From Terrirubrum flagellatum (GTDB taxonomy: Bacteria > Pseudomonadota > Alphaproteobacteria > Rhizobiales > Beijerinckiaceae): a DNA stretch of 64,000 nucleotides. Of the stretch, positions 51,615 to 59,512 are shown piece after piece. The stretch spans positions 62,001 to 126,000 of the forward strand of contig NZ_CP091851.1 in NCBI RefSeq assembly GCF_022059845.1, in the 5' to 3' direction. Positions within the stretch are counted from its first letter, which is position 1, and the number at the start of each line of letters is the position of its first letter. The notes beneath the pieces are model-generated. The model was not told where the DNA came from. It saw only the letters and a program-made list of their open reading frames with translations, and did not search any database. Made by a program: the position numbers and the translations under genes.

Positions 51615-51804
51615 TGCAACAATATGCCTGTGCGCTGCGTCAAACGCAAGCGCTTTTTCGGAAAAAAGAGAGTTAATGCGCGCAATGCATAGCTGGCTCG
51701 CAGATTTCAGCGAGCCTGCGCCTGTGTCTTGCTGCTTCCGAGCGCTGACGATGCCCGAACCGGTTTGAGCTCGGCCAAACGGCGTCGCGCGAGGATAGGG
51801 CCCG

Positions 51805-51896
51805 GAAAGAAAAGTGGGCCGCACGTTTTCACGGCGGCCCAAGTGTAGGGAGGAAACGCCCAAGGAGGGCAGCAACCCGGCAAGGCCGTGTTGCAT
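51805..51896 (-). ncRNA. Small RNA, alpha-r14/suhB-like, copy B
   Basis: Same layout as copy A: promoter CTTGCA-N18-CATATT on the minus strand, start near 51896, the CGGCCTTGCCG hairpin, GCCC-TCCTT-GGGC, GTTTCCTCCCTACACTT and the terminator stem GGGCCGC/GCGGCCC followed by ACTTTTCTTT. Only a few substitutions separate the two copies, including one in the terminator loop (ACGT versus ACGC). The DNA between the copies is not conserved, while promoter spacing is, which argues for two genuine genes. Confidence 0.8.
51816..51840 (-). terminator. Terminator of sRNA copy B
   Basis: GGGCCGC/GCGGCCC stem, then ACTTTTCTTTCC on the minus strand. The T-tract is interrupted compared with copy A. Confidence 0.8.
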
Positions 51897-52107
51897 CGCA
51901 ATAATATGCAGGCGCCGCCGGTAATGTGCAAGAGGCGAAAACGCTCAATTTTACAGCGGTCTGAGGAAGATCATTCCCGATCTTTATCCCTATGGATTCA
52001 GAGCGTTATCGATAATCGGCAATCGTTTGCGCCGACCCCGGGCGCCGCTTCGCCTGTTTTCGCGCCAGCTAAGCGCTCCTGCTTGCGGGAAAGGCAGAAT
52101 CAGCCCG

Positions 52108-53349
52108 TCACGCCGCGGTCCGGCCGGGATGGGCGTCCGGCGCCTTGGCGTAAAGCAGCAGGGCGGCTGCGAGCTGAACGGCCAGCAGTCCCATCACGGC
52201 GGCGTAGGCGGCCGCGGGATAGGCGCCTGACGGGGCGCGCGGAAAGGCGCCGACGATGAGGCCGGTGATCGTCTGGATCGCGAAGGCGCCGGCCATGTTG
52301 CCGGCGTTGAGCAGCGTGAGGCCCCGGCCAAGCGTTTCAGGCGGGAACAGCATCCGGGCGTGGCCCATCATCAGCGGCGCATAGCCCAGTCCGAAACCGA
52401 AGCAGGCAAGCCAGAGGGGAATCAGCGCTTCCGGAATGGTGAAGAGCGCGCCTGCCGCGAGCGTCGCGGCGACCAGCGCGCCGGCGGCCAGCAGCGGCCG
52501 CTTGTAGCTTTTCAGCCGGCGGTCGAGCGCGCTCCAGACGAACAACCCGACGATATGGGCGATGACGAGGATCAGGAGCGTCGCGCCGCGCCGGCCGAGA
52601 TCATAGCCATAGACGTCCGCCAGCCATGGTCCGCCCCAGAGGCCGCCGATCGCCGCGAAGGTCGGATAGGTCGTGCATTGCAGGCCCATCAGCAGCCAGA
52701 AGGATGGCGCACGGGCGACATCGCGAAGTCGGGTCGCCGCAGCTCCAGCGCGCGCTGGCGCAATCTGATCTTTCCCGACGAGCACAAGGACCAGCGCCGC
52801 GCAGATCACGGCGACGATGGCGACAAGCGCATAGGCGCCGCGCCAGCCAAGCGCGGCGGCGGCGAAAGCGAGTGGCGCGGTGGCGCAGATCGTGCCGCCA
52901 TTGCCGATCGCGAGATGAAGACTGGCGAGCGAGGAATAGCGCTCGGCCGGAAATTCGCGCGCATAGATCACGAGCGGCGCAATCAGGAAGCTCGAACAGC
53001 CAAGTCCGAGCAGCGCGCGCCCGACGAGCAGCCAGAGATAGCCGGGCGCCAGACTGACGACGGCGGTTCCGAGGATGGTCAGCGCGAAGCAGGCCAGCAT
53101 CACGCGCTTCGGCCCCTGCCTGTCGATGATGATTCCGAGCGGAATCTGCGCTGCGGCGAAGGTGAGAAAGAACAGGCTCGACAACAAACCGATCTCAGCC
53201 GCCGCCAGGCCAAGTTCGCGCGCGAGATCCGGCGCGACGACGCCGACCGCATTGCGCGAAAACTGGCTGATCGCATAGCTCGCGCCGAGCGAGCCGATCA
53301 GGGCCGCGGCGATCGCGCGTGAAAGGGAGGGAGGCGAGGGGGCATGCAT
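52108..53349 (-). CDS. MFS transporter
   Basis: 413 residues with 12 membrane segments. N-half FSRNAVGVVAPDLARELGLAAAEIG followed by LLSSLFFLTFAAAQIPLGIIIDRQGPKRVMLAC, where DRQGPKR is the MFS loop 2-3 motif. C-half contains GLFVWSALDRRLKSYKRPL. General sugar-phosphate/anion or drug/proton type; substrate unknown. Divergent from the HisN-like gene. Confidence 0.9.
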   Translation of the reverse strand: MHAPSPPSLSRAIAAALIGSLGASYAISQFSRNAVGVVAPDLARELGLAAAEIGLLSSLFFLTFAAAQIPLGIIIDRQGPKRVMLACFALTILGTAVVSLAPGYLWLLVGRALLGLGCSSFLIAPLVIYAREFPAERYSSLASLHLAIGNGGTICATAPLAFAAAALGWRGAYALVAIVAVICAALVLVLVGKDQIAPARAGAAATRLRDVARAPSFWLLMGLQCTTYPTFAAIGGLWGGPWLADVYGYDLGRRGATLLILVIAHIVGLFVWSALDRRLKSYKRPLLAAGALVAATLAAGALFTIPEALIPLWLACFGFGLGYAPLMMGHARMLFPPETLGRGLTLLNAGNMAGAFAIQTITGLIVGAFPRAPSGAYPAAAYAAVMGLLAVQLAAALLLYAKAPDAHPGRTAA

Positions 53350-53465
53350 CGGAATTTCCCGCCCGGATTAGCCAGCGAGGACCCGCGCGCCAAGAGTGTT
53401 GCCGAGGCGTTTCCTTCCGGCGCTTTTCGTGCCTAGAGAGATATGCATTTCGTCACGAGTCGCCC

Positions 53466-54257
53466 ATGCTGCGTCCAAGCCCCGTCGATCTCGATCAATT
53501 CCTGCACCGGCTCGCCGACGCCTCGGGCGAGGCGATCATGCCGTTCTTCCGTTCGAGCCTGGCTGCGCTCGACAAGTCGCAGAACGGCTCGTTCGATCCG
53601 GTGACGGAAGCGGACAAGGCGGCGGAGGTCGTGATCCGGCGCATGATCCGCGAAGCGTTTCCCTCGCACGCCATCCATGGCGAGGAGTTCGATGACGAAA
53701 GCGGCACGTCCGAATTCGGTTGGGTGATTGATCCGATCGACGGCACCAAGGCGTTCATTTCCGGGCTGCCCGTCTGGGGCACGCTGATCGGCCTGACGCG
53801 CAACGGCAAGGCGGCGCGCGGCCTGATGAACCAGCCTTTCACGCGCGAACGTTTCTGGGGCGATGGCGGCAAGGCGCAATGGCGCGGACCGACCGGCGAG
53901 CGGACGTTGCGCACGCGTCCCTGCGCCTCCTTCGGCGAGGCGACGCTGATGACGACGACGCCCGCCATGTTCAAGGGTGACGCCGCGCAGCGCTATCAGT
54001 CGCTCGAACGGCTCGTGCGCCTGCCGCGTTATGGTTGCGACTGCTACGCCTACTGCATGCTGGCGGCGGGCCATGTCGATCTCGTCGTCGAAGCGGGTCT
54101 GAAGGCGGTCGACATCGTGCCGCTGATCCCGATCATCGAAGGCGCCGGCGGCGTCGCCACGACATGGCGCGGCGAGCCGGTGACATCAGGCGGCGATGTG
54201 ATCGTCGCCGGCGACAAGCGCCTGCATGAGCATGCGCTGAAGATTCTCGGCGGCTGA
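53466..54257 (+). CDS. hisN: Inositol-monophosphatase-family phosphatase, probably histidinol-phosphatase
   Basis: 263 residues from ATG at 53466; the ORF reaches back to 53319 without a start signal. IMPase metal motifs: HGEEFDDESG, WVIDPIDGTKAFISGLPVWGTLIGL and AGLKAVDIVPLIPIIEGAGG. The TKAFISGLP and KAVD(I/L)xPLIPI signatures agree with HisN-type histidinol-phosphatases of alphaproteobacteria and actinobacteria. Mg-dependent dephosphorylation, histidine step 8 if correct. An inositol-phosphatase role is the alternative. Confidence 0.87.
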   Translation: MLRPSPVDLDQFLHRLADASGEAIMPFFRSSLAALDKSQNGSFDPVTEADKAAEVVIRRMIREAFPSHAIHGEEFDDESGTSEFGWVIDPIDGTKAFISGLPVWGTLIGLTRNGKAARGLMNQPFTRERFWGDGGKAQWRGPTGERTLRTRPCASFGEATLMTTTPAMFKGDAAQRYQSLERLVRLPRYGCDCYAYCMLAAGHVDLVVEAGLKAVDIVPLIPIIEGAGGVATTWRGEPVTSGGDVIVAGDKRLHEHALKILGG

Positions 54258-54270
54258 TTTTACGCGATCG

Positions 54271-55254
54271 TCAGCGACGCTTTCCCGCCGTCGCGGCGAC
54301 GAGTTGCGGCGGCGCGCCGGAGCCCGGCAGAAAAGCGTCGATCGCCGCGAACACTTGTGCGCGCAGCGCGTCGCGCTCCATCAGCAATTCATGGCGGCCG
54401 CCGGGAATGGTGATGGCGCTGCCGGCCTTGAGGCGCGAAGCGAAGGCTTCGACCGCCGGCGTCGAGACGATGCGATCATCGCCCGCCGCAAGCACGAGCG
54501 CGGGCGTGAGAATCTCCAAGGGATAGCGCAACCCGGCGAATTCGCGCATGCGCGCAAAAGCGGCGCGCGTCCATGACACGGTGGGATCGCCGATCGCGAG
54601 TTCGGGATAGTCCGACGCGATCAGCGAATTGCGGGCATAGCGTGTCGCATCCGTGGTGAGCGGATTGCGCTCGAACGGTTTCGTCGCGATCGAGGTCGCG
54701 CCGCCGCCGGGAATGTAGCGGCCGCCCATGCCGATCGCGCGCAAGCTTCGCGCGAGCCAGAGCACGCCCGTGGGATTGGCGACGCCATGGATCGCGACCA
54801 TTGGCGCGATGCAGACGATGCGCTCGAGCGGCAGCGTTCCCGCATGCAGCGCCGAGAGCGCAACGCATGCTCCCATGGAATGGGCGAGGCCGAACCAGGG
54901 CTTCGGGCAATGCGGCGTCATCTCCGCTTCGACGAAGGCGCGGAGATCCTCGTCGAATTCGGAGAAGTCGCGCACATGGCCCTTGCGCCCATCCTTCAGC
55001 GCCCGGTCCGATCCGCCCTGGCCGCGCCAGTCGAAGGTCGCGACATGAAAGCCGCGCGCGCGCAGGTCCGCGATCGTCTCGAAATATTTCTCGATCATCT
55101 CGGCGCGGCCGTTGATCAGCAGCATCGAGCCGACGCTGCGAGCCGCCGTCGGCGCCCAGCGCGCGGCCCGCAGTCTCACGCCGTCGCGCGTCCTCACCGT
55201 CGAGACGACAGCGCCCTCCGGGATCGGGTTGGTCTCTGTGGCGTAAAGCTGCAC
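54271..55254 (-). CDS. Alpha/beta hydrolase, lysophospholipase/monoacylglycerol-lipase-like
   Basis: 327 residues. DGVRLRAARW, FDWRGQGGSDRAL, nucleophile GLAHSMGACVAL, acid LAAGDDRIV and terminal His in PGGRHELLMERD. Typical serine hydrolase of the PldB/MGL type. Convergent with the HisN-like gene. Natural substrate unknown. Confidence 0.9.
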   Translation of the reverse strand: MQLYATETNPIPEGAVVSTVRTRDGVRLRAARWAPTAARSVGSMLLINGRAEMIEKYFETIADLRARGFHVATFDWRGQGGSDRALKDGRKGHVRDFSEFDEDLRAFVEAEMTPHCPKPWFGLAHSMGACVALSALHAGTLPLERIVCIAPMVAIHGVANPTGVLWLARSLRAIGMGGRYIPGGGATSIATKPFERNPLTTDATRYARNSLIASDYPELAIGDPTVSWTRAAFARMREFAGLRYPLEILTPALVLAAGDDRIVSTPAVEAFASRLKAGSAITIPGGRHELLMERDALRAQVFAAIDAFLPGSGAPPQLVAATAGKRR

Positions 55255-55347
55255 CGGCGCCCCTGGGATGGGAATCTTCCATCCGGAGACCGGCTTAGCC
55301 CATCGGCGGTTCTGCGGCCACCGGCGGCCAAAAACCCGATCGCGGGG

Positions 55348-55376
55348 TCTTGAAGGCCGAAAATCGCCTTCCTACC
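55348..55376 (+). promoter_or_regulatory. Probable sigma32 (RpoH) promoter of hsp20
   Basis: CTTGAAG (55348-55354), 15-nt spacer, CCTACCT (55370-55376). This fits the alphaproteobacterial heat-shock consensus CTTGAA/CCTATNT reasonably. The implied start near 55383 coincides with the first leader hairpin. Confidence 0.6.
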
Positions 55377-55384
55377 TCTGGGAT

Positions 55385-55468
55385 GCGCCGGCCTCTCAGG
55401 CGGCGCGAAAGTAACCCTGAGGCTCCGCCCTTCGTGGGGAGCTCACGCATCTCGCTTTGATGAGGAGA
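55385..55468 (+). ncRNA. ROSE-type RNA thermometer leader of hsp20
   Basis: Three hairpins precede the start codon: GCGCCG/CGGCGC (55385-55406), GCTCC/GGAGC (55422-55442) and a last one that covers the ribosome site (55450-55468). In the last, TCTCGCT pairs with AGGAGA leaving one G of TCGCT bulged; this UYGCU motif opposite the Shine-Dalgarno is the ROSE signature. Melting on heat frees AGGAG, 5 nt before ATG. Read from sequence; not tested. Confidence 0.78.
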
Positions 55469-55473
55469 AAACC

Positions 55474-55926
55474 ATGCGTAGTTTTGACCTGACCCCCTTC
55501 TATCGCTCGACCGTTGGCTTCGACCGCGTTTTCTCGATGCTCGACCAGCTCTCCGGCGGCGATCAGTCCCAGACCTATCCGCCCTACAATATCGAGCGCA
55601 CGGGCGAGAACGCCTATCGCATCAGCGTCGCGGTGGCCGGCTTCGCCGAGCCTGAGCTCTCCGTGGAAATCAAGGAGAACGCGCTGACCGTGAAGGGCGA
55701 GAAGAAACAGTCCGAAGAGAAAAAGTTGGGCGAAGTGCTCTATCAGGGCATCGCCGGCCGCTCCTTCGAGCGACGCTTCCAGCTCGCCGACCATGTGCTC
55801 GTGCAGGCCGCGCAGCTTGAGAACGGCCTCCTCCATATCGATCTCGTGCGCGAGATTCCGGAGGCGAAGAAGCCGCGGCTCATTCCGATCAACGGCAAGC
55901 AGATCGAGCAGAAGCTCGCCGCGTAA
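55474..55926 (+). CDS. Small heat-shock protein Hsp20/IbpA type
   Basis: 150 residues. Short N-arm with [20 protein letters not shown], alpha-crystallin domain [69 protein letters not shown], and an IPING tail that provides the IxI-like anchor. Class A rhizobial sHsp style. Holdase chaperone. Regulated by the leader and probable sigma32 promoter above; followed by a strong terminator. Confidence 0.95.
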   Translation: MRSFDLTPFYRSTVGFDRVFSMLDQLSGGDQSQTYPPYNIERTGENAYRISVAVAGFAEPELSVEIKENALTVKGEKKQSEEKKLGEVLYQGIAGRSFERRFQLADHVLVQAAQLENGLLHIDLVREIPEAKKPRLIPINGKQIEQKLAA

Positions 55927-55952
55927 CCTCCAGCGCAGGCTGAGCTTTCAAG

Positions 55953-55984
55953 AACCCGCTCCCGAAAGGGGGCGGGTTTTTTTG
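55953..55984 (+). terminator. Rho-independent terminator of hsp20
   Basis: AACCCGCTCCC-GAAA-GGGGGCGGGTT stem followed by TTTTTTT. Very strong, 27 nt after the stop codon. Confidence 0.95.
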
Positions 55985-56101
55985 GGCCGTTTAATACGAC
56001 ATTTCATAGTAAGCGCGCTCATCGAATATATTGGTATGCTATTCGCGTCAGAGCCGTGGACATCAGGATGATTCCGCCGCAATTTCCTGCCGACAAATGG
56101 T

Positions 56102-56608
56102 GTGGCTATGGCGCGAAAGCCAAAATCACTTACGGGAACAAAAATCCGACTGAAGGGTGTGAGCGCTCTAAGCTTCGGAGCTTCGTGGGATATTGGCAAT
56201 CCTGAGCGAGACGCCATTCGGGGCCTCCTTACATTCCTCGAAGATCGTCGTGCACTTTACGTTCCTTTATATCTCGAAGTCGCCGGAGAGGTCGAACGAT
56301 CTGCACACGAAATTCGACGTCGCTGCACAGAAGCGCTGACGCTGGTTGGTGAGCGTTCGGCGGCGAAGGAAAATATCCGCGCTATTCGTGCTGCATGTCG
56401 ACGATTTCTCGAAGAGCCTCATCCTGAATTCCGAAATCTTATGCACCGTGATTTTGGAAGATTCTCCGATCAAGCGAACTTCTTTACGGCGTTGGGTGAG
56501 CTGCGTGCGCGCGTGGGCACCGAAATTGCCGCTCTCGCGAGCCGCTACGACATTGAATTGGAGCCTGATCTCGCAAGCATTCTACCTCCAGTAGATGACG
56601 AAGATTGA
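56102..56608 (+). CDS. Hypothetical protein, possibly DUF6650 family
   Basis: 168 residues from GTG at 56102, or ATG at 56108. LTGTKIRLKGVSALSFGASWDI then RGLLTFLEDRRALYVPLYLEVAGEVERSAHEIRRRCTEAL reminds me of DUF6650, but this is from memory. Third codon positions are noticeably less GC-biased than in neighbours, and the flanking DNA at 55990-56100 is AT-richer, hinting at horizontal origin. No ribosome site of note. Function unknown. Confidence 0.7.
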   Translation: MAMARKPKSLTGTKIRLKGVSALSFGASWDIGNPERDAIRGLLTFLEDRRALYVPLYLEVAGEVERSAHEIRRRCTEALTLVGERSAAKENIRAIRAACRRFLEEPHPEFRNLMHRDFGRFSDQANFFTALGELRARVGTEIAALASRYDIELEPDLASILPPVDDED

Positions 56609-56732
56609 ACAATCTGCGTGTGCTTGCAGCGTTGCGCTCTGGTTTCCGTGCAATATCTCCTTCCTCGTCGACCGCACGAGAAATCCCGAGCGCGTGAAAT
56701 CCGTGCGCTTCGGCATATGCGTCGTTCTCTTT

Positions 56733-56832
56733 CCAGATGTCATCGCCGGGCTTGACCCGGCGATCCAGACCGCTCCTTCAATATCGCGGATGGTTGCTGG
56801 ATGCCCGGGTCAAGCCCGGGCATGACGTCTGG
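56733..56832. repeat. Intergenic palindromic repeat (family C)
   Basis: Ends CCAGATGTCATCGCCGGGC and GCCCGGGCATGACGTCTGG are near-perfect inverted copies, with GGCTTGACCCGG and CCGGGTCAAGCC further in. Class seen across Hyphomicrobiales. The 56609-56864 gap holds nothing else. Confidence 0.82.
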
Positions 56833-56864
56833 AGGGGAATCGAGGGGCTGAAGAAAGCTTCCCC

Positions 56865-57161
56865 TCACATCGCCAGCTCCTCATATAAATCCCGCCATTC
56901 CGGATTCATCGCCTCGATCAGATCGAGCTTCCATTTGCGCGGCCATTTCTTGATGTTCTTCTCGCGCTGGATCGCATCGATCGCGCGGGGATAGTCCTCG
57001 TACCAGACAAGACGCGTCACGCCGTAGCGCTGCGTGAATCCTTTCGTCCGCCCTTCACGATGCTCGAATATTCGTCGTTCGAGATCATTGGTGACGCCTA
57101 CATAAAGCGTGCCGTTCCGCGCGCTCGCCGTGATGTAGACCCAGTAGGTCCGCTCGCTCAT
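56865..57161 (-). CDS. GIY-YIG nuclease domain protein
   Basis: 98 residues. The GIY-YIG motif is present as TYWVYITASARNGTLYVGVTNDL, followed by RRIFEHREGRTKGFTQRYGVTRLVWYEDY and IDAIQREKNIKKWPRKWKLDLIEAMNPEWRDLYEEL, the usual stand-alone bacterial URI/YhbQ-like layout. It lies between two family C repeats, a frequent arrangement. Biological role unknown. Confidence 0.92.
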   Translation of the reverse strand: MSERTYWVYITASARNGTLYVGVTNDLERRIFEHREGRTKGFTQRYGVTRLVWYEDYPRAIDAIQREKNIKKWPRKWKLDLIEAMNPEWRDLYEELAM

Positions 57162-57224
57162 GCCGCGATTGATGAAAGGCTGGATCGCCGGGCCTTCGCC
57201 ACGCTGAAGCCGCTTCGGCCGCGC

Positions 57225-57251
57225 AAGCGGGTCAAGCCCGGCGATGACGGG
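57225..57251. repeat. Half copy of family C repeat
   Basis: GCGGGTCAAGCCCGGCGATGACGG matches one end of the 56733 and 57711 elements, without its partner arm. The 57162-57405 gap shows no gene. Confidence 0.55.
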
Positions 57252-57405
57252 TGGAGGGGGATTGCGATTGAAAGGAGAGGAAGCCGTGGCGCACGCTCGC
57301 GCGACCTTTGTCGTTATGCCGCATCATTTTCGTTGAGCGCCGATAAATTTCCAGTCGATTGACATACGCTCTCCGCCGCGCCGCGATGCGCGTGGAGACG
57401 ACGCC

Positions 57406-57691
57406 ATGCTGATCGCGGAACGAAATCTTGTTGTGAATGAGAGCGGCGTGAGAATGCCTGTCCCTATTCGCATCTTCGCGCCTGTCGTGAACGAAGCGCA
57501 TTTTCTCTGTCGCTATGAGATCGGCTGGCCCGAAGGCGCGTGGACAAGCGCGGCGGCGGGCGTCGACGCGGTGCAAGCGCTGCATCTCGCGCTCCAGAAG
57601 ATTGGCGTCGAACGGCGAGGGTTACGGATTTCCCGTTCCGAAAAATGCGCGCGATCAACTTGTTGGCGAGGACAGAATTTTTGATGGTTGA
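57406..57691 (+). pseudogene. Frame-broken DUF6968-like gene
   Basis: The frame from ATG 57406 reads MLIAERNLVVNESGVRMPVP..RIFAPVVNEAHFLCRYEIGWPEG..GVDAVQALHLALQKIGVERR and then degenerates. From 57620 the +1 frame reads GYGFPVPKNARDQLVGEDRI and FDG to a stop at 57691, which looks like the natural C-terminus of this family (DUF6968, from memory). A frame-disrupting indel, probably with loss of an internal piece, therefore lies at about 57610-57620. Function of intact members unknown. Confidence 0.7.
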
Positions 57692-57710
57692 GCGCATTGC
57701 CTCTTCAAGC

Positions 57711-57820
57711 GTCGTCCGGCGATCTTCATGCCTGGACCTGATCGAGGCATCCAGGAATTGAACGCGCTTTTGAAGCGGCGGCCTGGATCGCCGGCTCAAG
57801 GCCGGCGATGACATCTGGAG
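57711..57820. repeat. Intergenic palindromic repeat (family C)
   Basis: GTCGTCCGGCGATC...CCTGGACCTGATCGAGGCATCCAGG on the left, CGGCCTGGATCGCCGGCTC and AAGGCCGGCGATGACATCTGG on the right. Directly follows the pseudogene and precedes the 6S promoter. Confidence 0.78.
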
Positions 57821-57857
57821 AAAGATGCAGGGAACTTCTCGCTGGCCCATTTCTCGC

Positions 57858-57886
57858 TTGACATTTATGGATTAAATTCCTATTAT
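57858..57886 (+). promoter_or_regulatory. Consensus sigma70 promoter for the 6S-like RNA
   Basis: TTGACA (57858-57863), 17-nt spacer, TATTAT (57881-57886). This is the best sigma70 match seen in the window and is AT-rich. Predicted start near 57893, at the base of the long RNA helix. Confidence 0.88.
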
Positions 57887-57892
57887 CCTCTC

Positions 57893-58046
57893 GCCTTTGC
57901 TCTTCTACGGGCTGTCCAGGTCAGGACTGAACAGGAGCAAGGGGCGGATCCGCGGGTTCTGATGCAACCTGGCTTCAGAACTCCCGGGGTCTCCGACACT
58001 GCGCCCGCCTGACACTAGGATCAGGCTGTCCGAACGGACCTTAAGC
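57893..58046 (+). ncRNA. ssrS: Probable 6S RNA
   Basis: No ORF. The transcript folds into one rod. The closing stem ACGGGCTGTCCAGGTCAGG (57907-57925) pairs with 58008-58029 (CCTGACACTAGGATCAGGC...) over about 17 pairs with small bulges. Then comes a 5' bubble of about 16 nt (ACTGAACAGGAGCAAG), then GGGCG/CGCCC, CGGG/CCCG and a terminal TTCTGA/TCAGAA stem-loop. A single long hairpin with a large central 5' bubble is the 6S RNA form that traps RNA polymerase. Identity rests on structure and promoter, not on a profile search. Confidence 0.72.
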
Positions 58047-58091
58047 GGGGAACCGCGGAGAGCGCAGGACTGGAAGACTGAAAATCCGCGT

Positions 58092-58151
58092 CGGGAGCGC
58101 CGCAAGGCGAAACCCAACCATCACTTCCGGCCGCGTCTCGCGGCGCTCCCG
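58092..58151. repeat. 12-bp inverted repeat downstream of the 6S-like RNA
   Basis: CGGGAGCGCCGC (58092-58103) and GCGGCGCTCCCG (58140-58151) are perfect inverse complements around 36 nt. No T-tract follows, so a terminator role is doubtful. The remaining 58152-58377 has no gene. Confidence 0.7.
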
Positions 58152-58244
58152 GCCTCCCCGAGGAGGCGAGGATGAAGGATCAAAGCGGAGAGGAGATGAA
58201 GCCGCGCGAAGGCGCGAAAGTTTGGCGCGCCTATTTACCGGAGC

Positions 58245-58375
58245 GTTCCCTCCCCCCGCTTGCGGAGGGGAGGGACAGGGTGGGGGGACTGGATGAAGAG
58301 CGCGCTTGTCCCGAACGCCCCCCACCCTCAATCCCTCCCCTCCGCTCGCTTCACTCGCAGGGGGAGGGAGGCGCA
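58245..58375. repeat. GC-rich imperfect inverted repeat (family E-like)
   Basis: CCCTCCCCCCGCTTGCGGAG with GGGAGGG, a middle GGGTGGGGGGACTGG..., then CCCCCCACCCTCAATCCC and TCCGCTCGC..GGGGGAGGGAG. Large imperfect palindrome similar in architecture to 40078-40231. Confidence 0.6.
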
Positions 58376-58377
58376 AG

Positions 58378-59079
58378 TCACGATGCGCCGCGCCCAAACC
58401 TCTCCCATCCCTGCGCGCGCAATTTGCACGCGGGACACTCCCCGCAGCCATAGCCCCAATCATGACGCTGGCCGCGTTCGCCGAGATAACAGGTGTGCGT
58501 CTCCTCGACGATGAGATCGACCAGCTTTTCGCCGCCGAGCGATTGCGCGAGGCGCCATGTGTCGGCCTTGTCGATCCACATCAGCGGCGTCTCCAGCACG
58601 AAGCGTTTTTCCATGCCGAGATTGAGCGCGACCTGCAGCGCCTTGATCGTGTCGTCGCGGCAATCGGGATAGCCGGAATAATCGGTCTCGCACATGCCGC
58701 CGATGATGCGGCGCAATCCGCGGCGATAGGCGAGGGCGGCTGCGAAAGTGAGGAAGATGATGTTGCGGCCGGGCACGAAGGTGTTGGGAAGCCCGCCTTC
58801 ATTCATCTCGATGGCGACGTCGCGCGTCAGCGCCGTGTTGGAGACTTCGCCGAGCGCGGCCAGCGAAATGGTGTGCTCCTCGCCGAGCTTCGTTTTCCAG
58901 TCAGGATTGAGCACAGCCAAACCGTCGCGGATCGCCGTGCGGCGTTCAAGTTCGACGCGATGGCGCTGGCCGTAATCGAAGCCCAGCGTCTCGACATGGT
59001 CGAAGCGATCGAGCGCCCAGGCGAGGCACGTCGTCGAATCCTGCCCGCCGGAAAAAAGCACGAGCGCCTTGTCGGTCAT
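58378..59079 (-). CDS. queC: 7-cyano-7-deazaguanine synthase
   Basis: 233 residues. PP-loop [76 protein letters not shown] and the zinc Cys cluster [13 protein letters not shown]. Converts 7-carboxy-7-deazaguanine to preQ0 for queuosine-tRNA. No other que genes are adjacent. Convergent with the 6S-like RNA region. Confidence 0.96.
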   Translation of the reverse strand: MTDKALVLFSGGQDSTTCLAWALDRFDHVETLGFDYGQRHRVELERRTAIRDGLAVLNPDWKTKLGEEHTISLAALGEVSNTALTRDVAIEMNEGGLPNTFVPGRNIIFLTFAAALAYRRGLRRIIGGMCETDYSGYPDCRDDTIKALQVALNLGMEKRFVLETPLMWIDKADTWRLAQSLGGEKLVDLIVEETHTCYLGERGQRHDWGYGCGECPACKLRAQGWERFGRGAS

Positions 59080-59149
59080 CTCATTCCTTCCGTGTGTAGG
59101 ATGACGCGCGTCTCACGCCGAATCCGGCGCGTCGTCAATTCACCTGAAA

Positions 59150-59512
59150 TCAATGGCCGGCGAGCTGCGCGGGAATCCAGTCGATGCTGCGCGCCGTCTT
59201 GCCCTGTCTGACATTATAGTCGATCGCGCTCTGGCGCGCTGCGTCGGCTGCCGCCATGTCGTCATTGCGCGGGCAGGAGATCACGCGAAAAGCGAGGCCT
59301 TCCACGTTCAATTCGCGCGCAAAGGCGCGTTCGACAGCATCGTTCGCAGCCGTCGTTTCGAAGGGAGTCGAAGCGTAGAAGCGCGTCTCGCTGGGATCGA
59401 GCGCGAAGCAATAGCGCACATCGCGCGCGACGGCTGAAGTCGCTATCGCCACGCCAGCGATTGCGGCGCCAATCGCTGCGATGCGCGGAAAGCTGGCGCG
59501 AACGCTGATCAT
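59150..59512 (-). CDS. Exported hypothetical protein
   Basis: 120 residues. Signal peptide MISVRASFPRIAAIGAAIAG ending near SAVARD, then DVRYCFALDPSETRFYASTPFETTAANDAVERAF and FRVISCPRNDDMAAADAARQSAIDYNVRQG. Two cysteines could pair. Start overlaps the galE stop (ATGA), so coupled to galE. No family recognised. Confidence 0.75.
   Translation of the reverse strand: MISVRASFPRIAAIGAAIAGVAIATSAVARDVRYCFALDPSETRFYASTPFETTAANDAVERAFARELNVEGLAFRVISCPRNDDMAAADAARQSAIDYNVRQGKTARSIDWIPAQLAGH

Noticed and set aside
51447-51896. 149-residue ORF with an internal repeated peptide (MQHGLAGLLPSLGVSSLHLG)
   Set aside because: The peptide repeat is the translation of the two sRNA copies; promoters and terminators fit RNA genes instead.
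57900-57945. SRP RNA, because of CCAGGTCAGG and AGGAGCA
   Set aside because: The GGAA tetraloop hairpin of domain IV cannot be formed; the long rod fits 6S RNA better.
58065-58095. tRNA-Phe-like anticodon arm (GACTGAAAATCC)
   Set aside because: No acceptor, D or T arm can be folded around it.
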